Source: an uncultured Prevotellaceae bacterium
Lineage (GTDB): Bacteria; Bacteroidota; Bacteroidia; Bacteroidales; Bacteroidaceae
Direction of reading: 5' to 3'
NCBI GenBank assembly: GCA_937902455.1
Contig: CALELI010000061.1
Coordinates: forward strand, 1 to 35,138
Length of the DNA: 35,138 bases
In this document: positions 17,561 through 25,835 of the stretch, piece after piece
Layout of the letters: the number at the start of each line of letters is the position of its first letter
Position numbering within the stretch: position 1 is the stretch's first letter
Notes under the pieces: model-generated
Told to the model about the DNA's origin: nothing
Seen by the model: the letters and a program-made list of their open reading frames with translations, nothing else
The model's database searches: none
Position numbers and translations under genes: made by a program

Positions 17561-17588
17561 TCAGTTCTAATCTCTAAGTTCTAAGCCA
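17561..17588. repeat. Heptamer microrepeat at purC1 3' end
   Basis: GTTCTAA, TCTCTAA, GTTCTAA form three units in register. The purC1 stop and its last residues (LELRD) are encoded within. A further short set (TTTACTA, TTTACAG, ATTACTT) lies near 17480-17500 upstream of purF. Confidence 0.55.
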
Positions 17589-18289
17589 TTAAGCCTCTTA
17601 AGAACCTCCTTGTAGGATGCCAGGACATCACTCATGTCATGGCGGAAACGGTCCTTGTCGAGTTTGGTGCCTGTATCGGCATCCCAGAATCGGCATGTGT
17701 CTGGACTGATTTCGTCTGAGATGATAAGGATGCCGTCCTTGTCTCGTCCGAATTCCAGTTTGAGATCAACAAGTTCCAGGTGTGACTCAATACACAGTTC
17801 GGCAAGCATGGCGAACACCTCGCGTACCTGCCGGTACATTTCCTGAAGTTCCTCGGCTGTGGCTATGTCAAGGGCCACCACATGGTAGTTGTTGATAAGC
17901 GGATTCCCGAGGGAATTGTCATTGAGATAGACGTCAATGACGAGTTTGTTCAGTTTCGTACCCTCGTCCATCCTGAATCTGTGGGACATCTCACCGGCTG
18001 CACGTGTGCGGGCTACGAACTCCAGTGGAATGACATTGACCTTACGACAAAGCTGATCACAGTCGTTGACTCTACGTATGAAATGGGTCTTCATGCCTTT
18101 CTTCGTAAGGTACTCGAACAGGATGGATGAAATCTGATTAGTCACCGCTCCCTTACCGATTATCTTTGCACGCTTCACGCTGTTGTAGCAGGTTATGACA
18201 TCAGTATAGTGTATGAGCACCTCGTCCGGATTCTTGGTGGCATAAATTTTCTTTTCGTTTCCGTTAAACAATATCTTACCTTTTTCCAT
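17567..18289 (-). CDS. purC: SAICAR synthetase (PurC), paralogue 1
   Basis: The 240-residue protein has the SAICAR synthetase fold: EKKIYATKNPDEVLIHYTD at the N-terminus and the C-terminal signature ISDEISPDTCRFWD with downstream DKDRFRHD, both close to consensus. The first family signature (usually VRNxAAGS) reads ARTRAAGE here, so the substrate loop is altered. The enzyme joins CAIR and aspartate using ATP. It lies 18 nt after purL and before purF. A second, different PurC is encoded at 22536-23216. Confidence 0.92.
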   Translation of the reverse strand: MEKGKILFNGNEKKIYATKNPDEVLIHYTDVITCYNSVKRAKIIGKGAVTNQISSILFEYLTKKGMKTHFIRRVNDCDQLCRKVNVIPLEFVARTRAAGEMSHRFRMDEGTKLNKLVIDVYLNDNSLGNPLINNYHVVALDIATAEELQEMYRQVREVFAMLAELCIESHLELVDLKLEFGRDKDGILIISDEISPDTCRFWDADTGTKLDKDRFRHDMSDVLASYKEVLKRLNGLELRD

Positions 18290-18307
18290 CTGCCTAATTA
18301 TCTATTA

Positions 18308-21300
18308 TCAATTTCTAAAATAGTTCACTGCATTCTCAAAGATGGACTGGCGAAGATTTCCAGAGATGTTCTTGAAGAGTCCGTCCTCGTAACGCTCCGA
18401 GTGGCCCATCTTGCCGAGGATGTGTCCGTCAGGGCTTATGATTCCCTCGATGTCGAATGACGAGCCATTAGGATTGTCGGTATACTGGAATGCCACCTGA
18501 TGATTGTCGAAGAGCTGTCGTGCCAGTTCATCGCTGACCACGAACTTGCCTTCTCCGTGACTGATGGCAATGGTATGTTCCTCGCCCAGACTGAAACTGC
18601 TCAGCCAAGGAGAGTCCACTGTAGCCACCTTCGTAGTTGTCATCATGGATATGTGACGGTTCACGTCGTTGCGGAAGAGAGTAGGCGATTCCGTAGTCAC
18701 CATTCCCAGACGTCCGTAAGGCAGGAGTCCACTCTTGACGAGAGCCTGGAAACCGTTACAGATGCCGAGGATGAGTCCACCACGGTCGAGAAGTGCATGG
18801 ATGGAGTCGGCGATAGTCTTGTTGTTGATGACGTTGGCAATGAACTTACCGCTACCGTCAGGTTCGTCACCGGCAGAGAAACCTCCTGAGAAGGCGAGTA
18901 TCTGACAATTATCAATATTCTGCTTCATCTCCTCGATACTCTCGAAGATATCTTCGCTGGTAAGGTTACGGAAGACGGTTGTCCTGACTTCTGCACCAGC
19001 AGTGCGGAAAGCCTTTGCTGTATCGTAGTCGCAGTTCGTGCCTGGGAATACTGGGATATAAGCAACTGGACGCTTGCCTTCAGAGAGTACAGACGGTGCT
19101 GCCTTAGTGAGCGCAACGGTTTCTGCGTTAGCAAGCGCAGCGGTCTCTGCCTTGACCTTACCAATCAGTACGGCCTGTGGAAAATCAAGTTCGGTAGTGC
19201 TTTCTACGAGTATTGAGCCGAACGGAAGTGATGGTTCCTCGAATGGAACACACTCAGCATCGAGTCCGTTTCCTGCCTTCATCTTGGCGAGAGCATCCTT
19301 CACACCTCCAGCCTCGAGAGAATAAGCCGAGACGATGTTGCCGGCAAGTATCTGCTCATGGACGTAGTTCCAGTTTGACTTCAGCTGCGCTACATCCGGC
19401 ATATAGTTATCGAGAGGTGTGTGACGTATGAGATACAAGTTGTTGCCTGGAGTCTTCAGTTCTGGAGATATTACATCATGGGTATTGATGGTGGTGATTC
19501 CGAATGCCACGAGAGTTGGAGGGACGCTTATGTCCTCGAAGGTACCGCTCATGGAATCCTTGCCTCCGATAGACGGCAACTGGAGTTCAACCTGCATTTT
19601 CAGTGCTCCGAGCAGTGCACTGAGTGGCTTGCCCCATGAATGTGGATCACTGGTCATTCTCTCGAAATATTCCTGATATGAGAATCGCATATTGCTCCAG
19701 TCAGCACCAGCAGTGACGACCTTTGTACAAGCCTCGACTACCGAATATGCTGCTCCGTGATAAGGACTCCACTCGCAAAGATATGGGTCGAATCCGTATG
19801 CCATGATACTGGCAGTATTGGTGAATCCGTCGACAGGCAGCTTCTGCACAGACACCTGTGCCGGAGTCTTCTGGTACTTGCCTCCGAACGGCATGAGTAC
19901 GGTGGAACGGCCTATCGTGGAGTCGAACATCTCTATCATGCCCTGATCCTGAGGGATAGGGAGCGGAGTGTTCAGTTTGAAATCACCGACAGGGAGTATC
20001 TGTGCCTCTGCGAAATGGCGTGCACCGGCAGAGTCGATGAACTCACGGGTGATGTCGGCAATGAGGGTTCCGTGATAGAACATCTTCATGCGGGCACTGT
20101 CGGTTACATCGGCTACATGAGTCACCTCGATATTGTCACGCCTGCAGTAAGACTCGAATTCTTTCTGGTCCTTAGCCTCAACGACTACTGCCATACGTTC
20201 CTGGGATTCGCTGATAGCCAATTCGGTAGGGTTCAGGCCACTGTATTTTGTAGGTACCCGGTCAAGATAGATGTCGAGTCCGTCAGCTAGTTCACCGATT
20301 GCCACACTGACACCTCCTGCACCAAAGTCATTGCTTTTCTTTATGAGACGAGTCACTTCCGGACGACGGAAGAGACGCTGTATCTTTCTCTCCTCAGGAG
20401 CATTACCCTTCTGGACCTCACTGCCACAAGTCTCGAGTGACTCTTCCGTGTGTTCCTTCGAGGAACCGGTAGCTCCACCGATTCCGTCACGGCCTGTACG
20501 GCCTCCGAGAAGGAGGATTACATCGCCTGAAGCTGGAGATTCCCTGCGTACGTTCTCTGCCTTTACTGCACCCACTACAGCACCCACTTCAAGACGCTTT
20601 GCCGTATATCCCGGATGGAATATCTCGCGTACGTGAGTGGTTGCCAGTCCAATCTGGTTACCATAACTGGAATAACCCTGGGCAGCCTTCCTGCTGATGA
20701 CCTTCTGCGGGAGTTTGCCTGTGATGGTCTCGCTGACTGGTTTGGTAATGTCGCCGGCACCAGTCACACGCATTGCCTGGTATACATAGGCACGACCAGA
20801 AAGTGGGTCACGGATGGCTCCGCCCAGACAGGTAGACGCACCTCCGAATGGTTCTATTTCTGTAGGATGGTTGTGGGTCTCGTTCTTGAACTGGAGAAGC
20901 CACTTCTCGTCCTTGCCGTCAACATCGACATTAATGAAGATACTGCATGCATTGTTCTCTTCACTCTGCTCCATGTCGTCGAGATGACCTGTCTTACGGA
21001 GATACCTCGCGCCGATAGTGGCCAGTTCCATAAGGCACAGAGGCTTGTGTTCACGGCCCAGTTCCTTGCGAATCTTGTAGAAGAGGTCAAGACTTTCCTG
21101 CATCTCAGCCTTCATGAACGACTCGTCGATAGTGATCTGCTGCAGTTCAGTGGTGAAGGTGGTATGACGACAATGGTCGCTCCAGTATGTATCGAGGATA
21201 CGGAGTTCAGTCTCAGTGGGGTTGCGCCCTTCCTTGCGGAAATACAGCACCACCTCATTGAGGTCGTCGGCATTCATTGCCAGCCCCCACTTCTTGCAGA

Positions 21301-21844
21301 AACCGTCATAGTCAGATGGCTGCATGTCGATAAATCCGTCCATGTCTGCCAGAGGCTTGATGTCGACATCGAGTTTGTTGCTGAGGACACAGAGGTCCTT
21401 CTCACGCGACTCTACTGCATTGATATAATAATGTCGGACAGCCTGAATGTCCTCCTCGCTTACGGCATCATCAAAGACGAGCAGACGACTGCTGCGTATG
21501 TCGATGTCGGCATTCGGGTCGATGAGGTGAACACAGTCCACAGCCGATGATGCCCTCTGGTCGAACTGTCCCGGGAGGAATTCTACTGACAGGAACGGAT
21601 GGCCGAGGATTGAAGAGGTATATTCGTCCTGCCCGTCAACATACACATTATCGGTCACTGTCTCGCCGAAGACTGTATACTTGCATTTCTCGAGCAGTTC
21701 CTCAGTGAACCCGAAAAGGTCGTAGACATTCAGGTAATGCAGTTCCTTGATGTTGAGTGACAGATTCTCATTGAGTTCCTTCTTGAGACTGTCTGCCTCT
21801 ACCTGAAACCGTGATTTCTTTTCAACAAATATTCTATATTCCAC
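18308..21844 (-). CDS. purL: Phosphoribosylformylglycinamidine synthase, single-chain
   Basis: The 1178-residue protein is the large proteobacterial-type PurL: an N-terminal PurS-like domain, two AIR-synthase-like halves (NHPTEIEPFGGASTCLGGAIRD; GGKDSMSGTF), and a C-terminal class I glutaminase with the nucleophile Cys in ILGICNGFQ near residue 1030 and the His and Glu in GHSER. It converts FGAR, glutamine and ATP to FGAM. It is slightly shorter than the usual 1230-1300 residues. A low-complexity linker (AETAALANAETVALTKA, about residues 897-917) joins the synthase and glutaminase parts. The start ATG is at 21842-21844. Upstream lies a 224-bp gap with a phased repeat array. Confidence 0.97.
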   Translation of the reverse strand: MEYRIFVEKKSRFQVEADSLKKELNENLSLNIKELHYLNVYDLFGFTEELLEKCKYTVFGETVTDNVYVDGQDEYTSSILGHPFLSVEFLPGQFDQRASSAVDCVHLIDPNADIDIRSSRLLVFDDAVSEEDIQAVRHYYINAVESREKDLCVLSNKLDVDIKPLADMDGFIDMQPSDYDGFCKKWGLAMNADDLNEVVLYFRKEGRNPTETELRILDTYWSDHCRHTTFTTELQQITIDESFMKAEMQESLDLFYKIRKELGREHKPLCLMELATIGARYLRKTGHLDDMEQSEENNACSIFINVDVDGKDEKWLLQFKNETHNHPTEIEPFGGASTCLGGAIRDPLSGRAYVYQAMRVTGAGDITKPVSETITGKLPQKVISRKAAQGYSSYGNQIGLATTHVREIFHPGYTAKRLEVGAVVGAVKAENVRRESPASGDVILLLGGRTGRDGIGGATGSSKEHTEESLETCGSEVQKGNAPEERKIQRLFRRPEVTRLIKKSNDFGAGGVSVAIGELADGLDIYLDRVPTKYSGLNPTELAISESQERMAVVVEAKDQKEFESYCRRDNIEVTHVADVTDSARMKMFYHGTLIADITREFIDSAGARHFAEAQILPVGDFKLNTPLPIPQDQGMIEMFDSTIGRSTVLMPFGGKYQKTPAQVSVQKLPVDGFTNTASIMAYGFDPYLCEWSPYHGAAYSVVEACTKVVTAGADWSNMRFSYQEYFERMTSDPHSWGKPLSALLGALKMQVELQLPSIGGKDSMSGTFEDISVPPTLVAFGITTINTHDVISPELKTPGNNLYLIRHTPLDNYMPDVAQLKSNWNYVHEQILAGNIVSAYSLEAGGVKDALAKMKAGNGLDAECVPFEEPSLPFGSILVESTTELDFPQAVLIGKVKAETAALANAETVALTKAAPSVLSEGKRPVAYIPVFPGTNCDYDTAKAFRTAGAEVRTTVFRNLTSEDIFESIEEMKQNIDNCQILAFSGGFSAGDEPDGSGKFIANVINNKTIADSIHALLDRGGLILGICNGFQALVKSGLLPYGRLGMVTTESPTLFRNDVNRHISMMTTTKVATVDSPWLSSFSLGEEHTIAISHGEGKFVVSDELARQLFDNHQVAFQYTDNPNGSSFDIEGIISPDGHILGKMGHSERYEDGLFKNISGNLRQSIFENAVNYFRN

Positions 21845-21913
21845 GTCGTAAAGTTTAAATAATTCAAGTTTCTCAAGTTCGTATACTATTGATTTACATT
21901 GTTCTATTTTAAC

Positions 21914-22043
21914 ATTAATCAGACATTAATCTGGACATTAATCAAACATTAATAATCATTGACTATGATTTGATATAAACATTGCCATCGTCCCTTAATA
22001 ATATTAATGTATGATTAATGTTTAGATTAATGGTCATTAATGT
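21914..22043. repeat. Eight-site phased ACATTAAT array before purL
   Basis: ACATTAAT occurs at 21914, 21925, 21937 and 21948 (spacing 11, 12, 11). The reverse form ATTAATGT occurs at 22003, 22014, 22026 (one mismatch, ATTAATGG) and 22036 (spacing 11, 12, 10). The array is two opposed sets of four sites on one helical face around a 47-bp unique centre. It lies in the purE-purL gap and may be an operator, a nucleoid-protein site or an iteron-like array. The same unit occurs at 20-50. Confidence 0.75.
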
Positions 22044-22068
22044 TTTAAATAACATGCGAAACTTGTAT

Positions 22069-22533
22069 TTAAATAACCGTATTCTCTATTTTCTCTGTCT
22101 GCTTGCGACGGAAGTCCTCCAGTTTTGCAGCCAGTGTCTCGTCCTTGAGGGCAAGCATGGCAATTGCAAGCAGTGCGGCATTCTTTGCTCCGTTGATGGC
22201 AACTGTGGCAACTGGAATGCCTGACGGCATCTGTACCGTAGAGAGCAGTGAGTCAAGCCCGTCCAGTGTATTGCTACGGATTGGGATTCCGATTACAGGC
22301 AGAGTGGTCTGTCCTGCAGTCACTCCTGCCAGATGGGCAGCACCACCAGCACCGGCAATGATTATCTCGATACCACGTTCCTTTGCGGTACCGACCCATT
22401 CGCTCAACAACTTCGGGGCACGGTGTGCACTGATGACACGCTTCTCGTACTCTACTCCGAACTCCTCCAGTGTCTTCCAGCAAGGAGTCATCACTTCGAG
22501 GTCACTGGTTGACCCCATTACTATGCCTACCAT
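22069..22533 (-). CDS. purE: N5-carboxyaminoimidazole ribonucleotide mutase (class I PurE)
   Basis: The 154-residue protein contains MGSTSDLEVM near the start, VISAHRAP, IIAGAGGAAHLAG and the class I signature STVQMPSGIPVAT. It moves the carboxyl group of N5-CAIR to give CAIR, which normally requires PurK; purK is not in this window. It begins 2 nt after the purC2 stop, so the two are tightly coupled and act in consecutive steps. Confidence 0.96.
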   Translation of the reverse strand: MVGIVMGSTSDLEVMTPCWKTLEEFGVEYEKRVISAHRAPKLLSEWVGTAKERGIEIIIAGAGGAAHLAGVTAGQTTLPVIGIPIRSNTLDGLDSLLSTVQMPSGIPVATVAINGAKNAALLAIAMLALKDETLAAKLEDFRRKQTEKIENTVI

Positions 22534-22535
22534 GA

Positions 22536-23216
22536 TTATGCAAAGAATAACTTAGAGAGTTCCATTGGTTCGATGTACTGACCATCCTTGTAGACGCGCA
22601 TATTGCCTGAAGCAATCTCGTCGATGAGCATCACATTACCCTGAGGGTCATAGCCGAATTCAAACTTAATGTCGTAGAGAACCAGTCCCTTTGCCTTGAG
22701 GTCGTCAGACACGATTTTTGTTATCTTGCGAGTCTGTTCTACGATGGAATCATACTGTTCGTCTGTCATCACGCCAAGAACCACCAGTCCTTCCTTTGTT
22801 ACCAATGGATCACCCTTTTCGTCGTTCTTGAATGTCATCTCCACATAGGAAGGGAGGTCTGAACCACTCTCGATATACTCTCCATACCTACGGATGAAAC
22901 TACCTACAGCCTTGTCGCGGCAGATTACTTCAAGTCCATGACCGAACACCTTGGCAGGGAGCACCTCCATTGTTGTGTCATTGAGGTTTGCATTCACGAA
23001 GTGAGTACGGATTCCTGCTGCGTTGATTTTCTCGAAGAAATAGATTGACATACGGAGGTTTACATCTCCAACGCCTTCGATAGTCAGACCTACACTATTC
23101 TCTCCTGGATCGAATTTTCCGTCCTTGCCAGTACAGTCGTCCTTGAACTTGAGAAGATAATTACCGTTTTCCAATGCGAAGACATCCTTTGTCTTACCTC
23201 TGTAAACTAATTCCAT
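22536..23216 (-). CDS. purC: SAICAR synthetase-like protein (PurC), paralogue 2
   Basis: The 226-residue protein begins MELVYRGKTKDVFALENGNYLLKFKD, keeps the first signature region (LEVICRDKAVGSFIRRYG, near VRNxAAGSxxKRxG) and has FEFGYDPQGNVMLIDEI. The second signature, normally DEISPDxxRxWD, is replaced by DEIASGNMRVYKDG, and the C-terminus is short. Its altered and conserved halves are the reverse of those in paralogue 1. It sits 2 nt before purE and so is the natural partner of PurE in the operon. Annotation as a functional SAICAR synthetase is probable but not certain. Confidence 0.85.
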   Translation of the reverse strand: MELVYRGKTKDVFALENGNYLLKFKDDCTGKDGKFDPGENSVGLTIEGVGDVNLRMSIYFFEKINAAGIRTHFVNANLNDTTMEVLPAKVFGHGLEVICRDKAVGSFIRRYGEYIESGSDLPSYVEMTFKNDEKGDPLVTKEGLVVLGVMTDEQYDSIVEQTRKITKIVSDDLKAKGLVLYDIKFEFGYDPQGNVMLIDEIASGNMRVYKDGQYIEPMELSKLFFA

Positions 23217-23255
23217 AATGCTTTGTTTTTTATGATTAATATTTTGATTGTTGTA

Positions 23256-24173
23256 TTATTTTCCCTTCTTTGCCCAGAGCAGCAACTGATAGATGAGCGC
23301 CATTCTGATGAGTTTTCCGTTTCCTACCTGACGGAAATAGGCAGCACGTGGGTCGTCGTCCACCTCTGGGAGTATCTCGTTCACTCTCGGGAGTGGATGG
23401 AGGATTCTCATAGATGGTTTGGCTGTCTCGAGCTTCTTGAGGGTGAGTACGAAACTATCCTTTACCCTCTCGAACTCCTCGCGGTCGAGGAACCGTTCCT
23501 GCTGGACACGGGTCATATAGAGGACATCCAGTTCAGGCATCACCTCTTCAAGTGTTGCCACTTCCCTCATCTCGAGGTTAGGAGTCTTCTGCTTGAAGCG
23601 CTCCGGCAGCTGCAGTTCGTCAGGAGCGATCAGGATTACCTTTATTCCCTCATATCTCGACATTGCCTGGATGAGCGAGTGAACAGTACGTCCGAACTTC
23701 AGGTCCCCACAGAATCCTATTGTCAGATGATCCAGACGTCCCATCTCCCTCTTGATGGTGAGAAGGTCGGTAAGCGACTGAGTAGGATGAGCGTGGCTTC
23801 CGTCACCTGCATTGATAATCGGAACATGGGCAACACGGCTGGCATCCAGTGGTGCACCTTCGGTGTGGTGACGCATGGCAATGATATCTGCGAAGTTCTC
23901 TACCACGCGCACTGTGTCCTGCACTGTCTCTCCCTTGCTGACTGAAGAACTGTTGGCATCGTCAAATCCAATGACCTGACCTCCCAGCTCCATCATAGCA
24001 GATGTGAAACTCAGTCGTGTACGTGTACTTGGCTCATAGAAGAGTGTAGCGAGTTTCTTGTTCCTGCACACTTCACAATACTTCTCCGGAAAGTCAATAA
24101 TATCCAGTGCGGTGTTGATAAGTTCGTTAATCTCACGCACGCTCAGGTCCATAATGTCAATAAGATGACGCAT
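23256..24173 (-). CDS. pyrB: Aspartate carbamoyltransferase catalytic subunit
   Basis: The 305-residue protein has the carbamoyl-phosphate motif STRTR at 49-53, SSSVSKGET, the HPTQSLTDLLT segment and the aspartate-domain HPLPRVNEI loop. It makes carbamoyl aspartate, the first committed pyrimidine step. The length and sequence suit a catalytic chain. The regulatory gene pyrI, which usually follows pyrB in Bacteroidetes, is not here: the next gene is purC2 after 39 nt. Confidence 0.96.
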   Translation of the reverse strand: MRHLIDIMDLSVREINELINTALDIIDFPEKYCEVCRNKKLATLFYEPSTRTRLSFTSAMMELGGQVIGFDDANSSSVSKGETVQDTVRVVENFADIIAMRHHTEGAPLDASRVAHVPIINAGDGSHAHPTQSLTDLLTIKREMGRLDHLTIGFCGDLKFGRTVHSLIQAMSRYEGIKVILIAPDELQLPERFKQKTPNLEMREVATLEEVMPELDVLYMTRVQQERFLDREEFERVKDSFVLTLKKLETAKPSMRILHPLPRVNEILPEVDDDPRAAYFRQVGNGKLIRMALIYQLLLWAKKGK

Positions 24174-24198
24174 AATCCTTGTTATTTTCTATTAGTTA

Positions 24199-24834
24199 TT
24201 ATAAGTTATTCCTGAAATTCAGCAGACCCTCGATTTCTCCTTCCTCGATGTATTTCTGCTCAGCTGCAATCTCTATCAGCTGGTCGAAGTTTGTCAGGCT
24301 CACGTTCTTCACCTTTGCCTCTTCCAGCCTCTGGAGTCCCTTCTTCAATCCGTAGGTGAAGATGCTCACGATTCCAAGCACGTCAGCACCAGCCTCCCTG
24401 AGGGTATTCACCACTTCTATGCAACTGCCTCCGGTGGAAATGAGGTCTTCTACCACAACCACCTTCTGGCCCTTCTCCAGCCGGCCTTCAATCTGGTTGC
24501 CACGACCATGATCCTTTGCTCCGCTGCGCACATACCCCATCGGTTTGCCGAGGATAGTGGCTGCAATGGCAGCATGAGGGATTCCAGCCGTGCTGGTTCC
24601 CATCAGGATCTCACATTCAGGGTATTCCTTCTGGATTGTATCGGCTATGGCCTGTTCCACTATGTTCCTTGCCTCCGGATAGGAGAGGATGATTCTGTTG
24701 TCACAGTAAATCGGGCTCTTGATTCCACTTGCCCATGTGAACGGTTCCTGAGGACGGAGGAACACCGCCTTGATTTTCAGCAGCTGACCTGCCACCTGCT
24801 GTGCTATATTACTTAATTCACAACTCATATTCAT
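24199..24834 (-). CDS. pyrE: Orotate phosphoribosyltransferase
   Basis: The 211-residue protein contains the substrate region FTWASGIKSPIYCDNR and the PRPP loop VVVVEDLISTGGS near residue 125. It makes OMP from orotate and PRPP. Two in-frame ATGs (24834 and 24828) precede the conserved part; the first is formed by the heptamer spacer (CATTGTT-type), so 24828 (MSCELSNIAQQV) could be the true start. It lies between pyrF and pyrB, 25 nt before the latter. Confidence 0.96.
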   Translation of the reverse strand: MNMSCELSNIAQQVAGQLLKIKAVFLRPQEPFTWASGIKSPIYCDNRIILSYPEARNIVEQAIADTIQKEYPECEILMGTSTAGIPHAAIAATILGKPMGYVRSGAKDHGRGNQIEGRLEKGQKVVVVEDLISTGGSCIEVVNTLREAGADVLGIVSIFTYGLKKGLQRLEEAKVKNVSLTNFDQLIEIAAEQKYIEEGEIEGLLNFRNNL

Positions 24835-24894
24835 TGTTCATTATTCATTAGTCATTGTTAACTGTTAACTATTAACTGTTAACTGTTGATAAAC
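24832..24894. repeat. Heptamer microrepeat spacer (9 units)
   Basis: Nine units in perfect register: CATTGTT, CATTATT, CATTAGT, CATTGTT, AACTGTT, AACTATT, AACTGTT, AACTGTT, GATAAAC. It spans the pyrF stop (24879-24881) and the pyrE start region, so the last PyrF residues (INS) come from it. Confidence 0.9.
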
Positions 24895-25577
24895 TCCCTG
24901 CAACATCTCTCGTATGCAGCCACGGGGTCATCAGAGGCTGTTATTGGGCGTCCTACCACGATGAAGTCCGAACCGATTTCCCTTGCTCTGGCTGGTGTGG
25001 TGATTCTCACCTGGTCGTCCTTCTTACTGTCTGCGAACCTGATTCCGGGAGTGACGGTGATGAAGTCCTGACCTACATTCTCCTTTATCAGTCCTGCCTC
25101 CAGTGGTGAGCAGACCACTCCGTCGAGCCCTGCATTCCTGGCATTCCTGGCATACGCAACGATGGTGTCCTGAATAGTTCCCCCTATGAGCAGTTCGTTG
25201 TGGAGCACTTCCTCGCTGGTGGAGGTGAGCTGGGTGACGGCAATCAGGATAGGACGTGTTCCGTCTTCCCTTGTCAGGCCCTCGACGGCATACTTCATCA
25301 TCTCTACACCACCTGCTGCATGGAGGTTACACATATCAACATCAAGCGACGAGAGTACCTTCATCGATTTCTTCACCGTGTTTGGAATGTCATGGAGTTT
25401 CAGGTCCAGGAAAATCCTATGACCACGAGCCTTTATTTCCCTTACTATCTCCGGCCCACAGGCATAGAACAGTTCCATGCCGATCTTCACGAACAGTTTC
25501 CGTCCCTTGAACTGTTCAAGGAAACTGATTGTCTGTTCCTTGCTTGCAAAATCACAAGCTATTATTACGTCCCTCAT
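24879..25577 (-). CDS. pyrF: Orotidine 5'-phosphate decarboxylase
   Basis: The 232-residue TIM-barrel protein has the catalytic set in LDLKLHDIPNT (D58, K60, D63) and the phosphate loop VTPGIRF plus VVGRPIT. It decarboxylates OMP to UMP. It is of the short bacterial (E. coli/Bacillus) type, not the ~270-residue form common in many Bacteroidetes. The ATG is 13 nt from the end of MITE-like copy B; without that element pyrD and pyrF would be about 14 nt apart. Confidence 0.96.
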   Translation of the reverse strand: MRDVIIACDFASKEQTISFLEQFKGRKLFVKIGMELFYACGPEIVREIKARGHRIFLDLKLHDIPNTVKKSMKVLSSLDVDMCNLHAAGGVEMMKYAVEGLTREDGTRPILIAVTQLTSTSEEVLHNELLIGGTIQDTIVAYARNARNAGLDGVVCSPLEAGLIKENVGQDFITVTPGIRFADSKKDDQVRITTPARAREIGSDFIVVGRPITASDDPVAAYERCCREFINS

Positions 25578-25590
25578 ATCATTAAGTTAA

Positions 25591-25791
25591 GGGGTGTTCT
25601 ATTAATTACATTTTAGGTGATTTTGAGATTTTTCTTTAGCAGGTTGCTGTTCTGAGTGAAGGAGCGATGCGGGCATCGTGACTGAATGAAGGACAGCAAG
25701 ATGCAAAGAAAAAGCCAAAAACATCAAAATAGCAATAACACCCATAGTTCGTTAATTATTTATTTTTTGCGGGGAATTAATAGAACACCCC
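25591..25791 (-). mobile_element. MITE-like palindromic element, copy B (pyrD-pyrF junction)
   Basis: The element is 201 bp with 17-bp perfect terminal inverted repeats (GGGGTGTTCTATTAATT and its complement), flanked by TTAA (25587-25590, 25792-25795). Internal paired arms include GGTG/CACC, ATTTTGA/TCAAAAT, TTTTTCTTT/AAAGAAAAA, TTGCTGT/ACAGCAA and CGATGC-GG-GCATCG. It is homologous to copy A, same orientation, with stem changes compensated on the opposite arm. No ORF. Confidence 0.8.
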
Positions 25792-25793
25792 TT

Positions 25794-25835
25794 AATTCAT
25801 AATTCATTGTTAACTGTTAACTGATAACTGTTAAC
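25794..25835. repeat. Heptamer microrepeat spacer (6 units)
   Basis: AATTCAT, AATTCAT, TGTTAAC, TGTTAAC, TGATAAC, TGTTAAC run in register. It encodes the last twelve or so residues of PyrD (NSYQLTVNNEL) and its stop. Confidence 0.9.

Noticed and set aside
20615..21550. 311-codon ORF on the plus strand
   Set aside because: It is a shadow of purL on the other strand with no recognisable domain.
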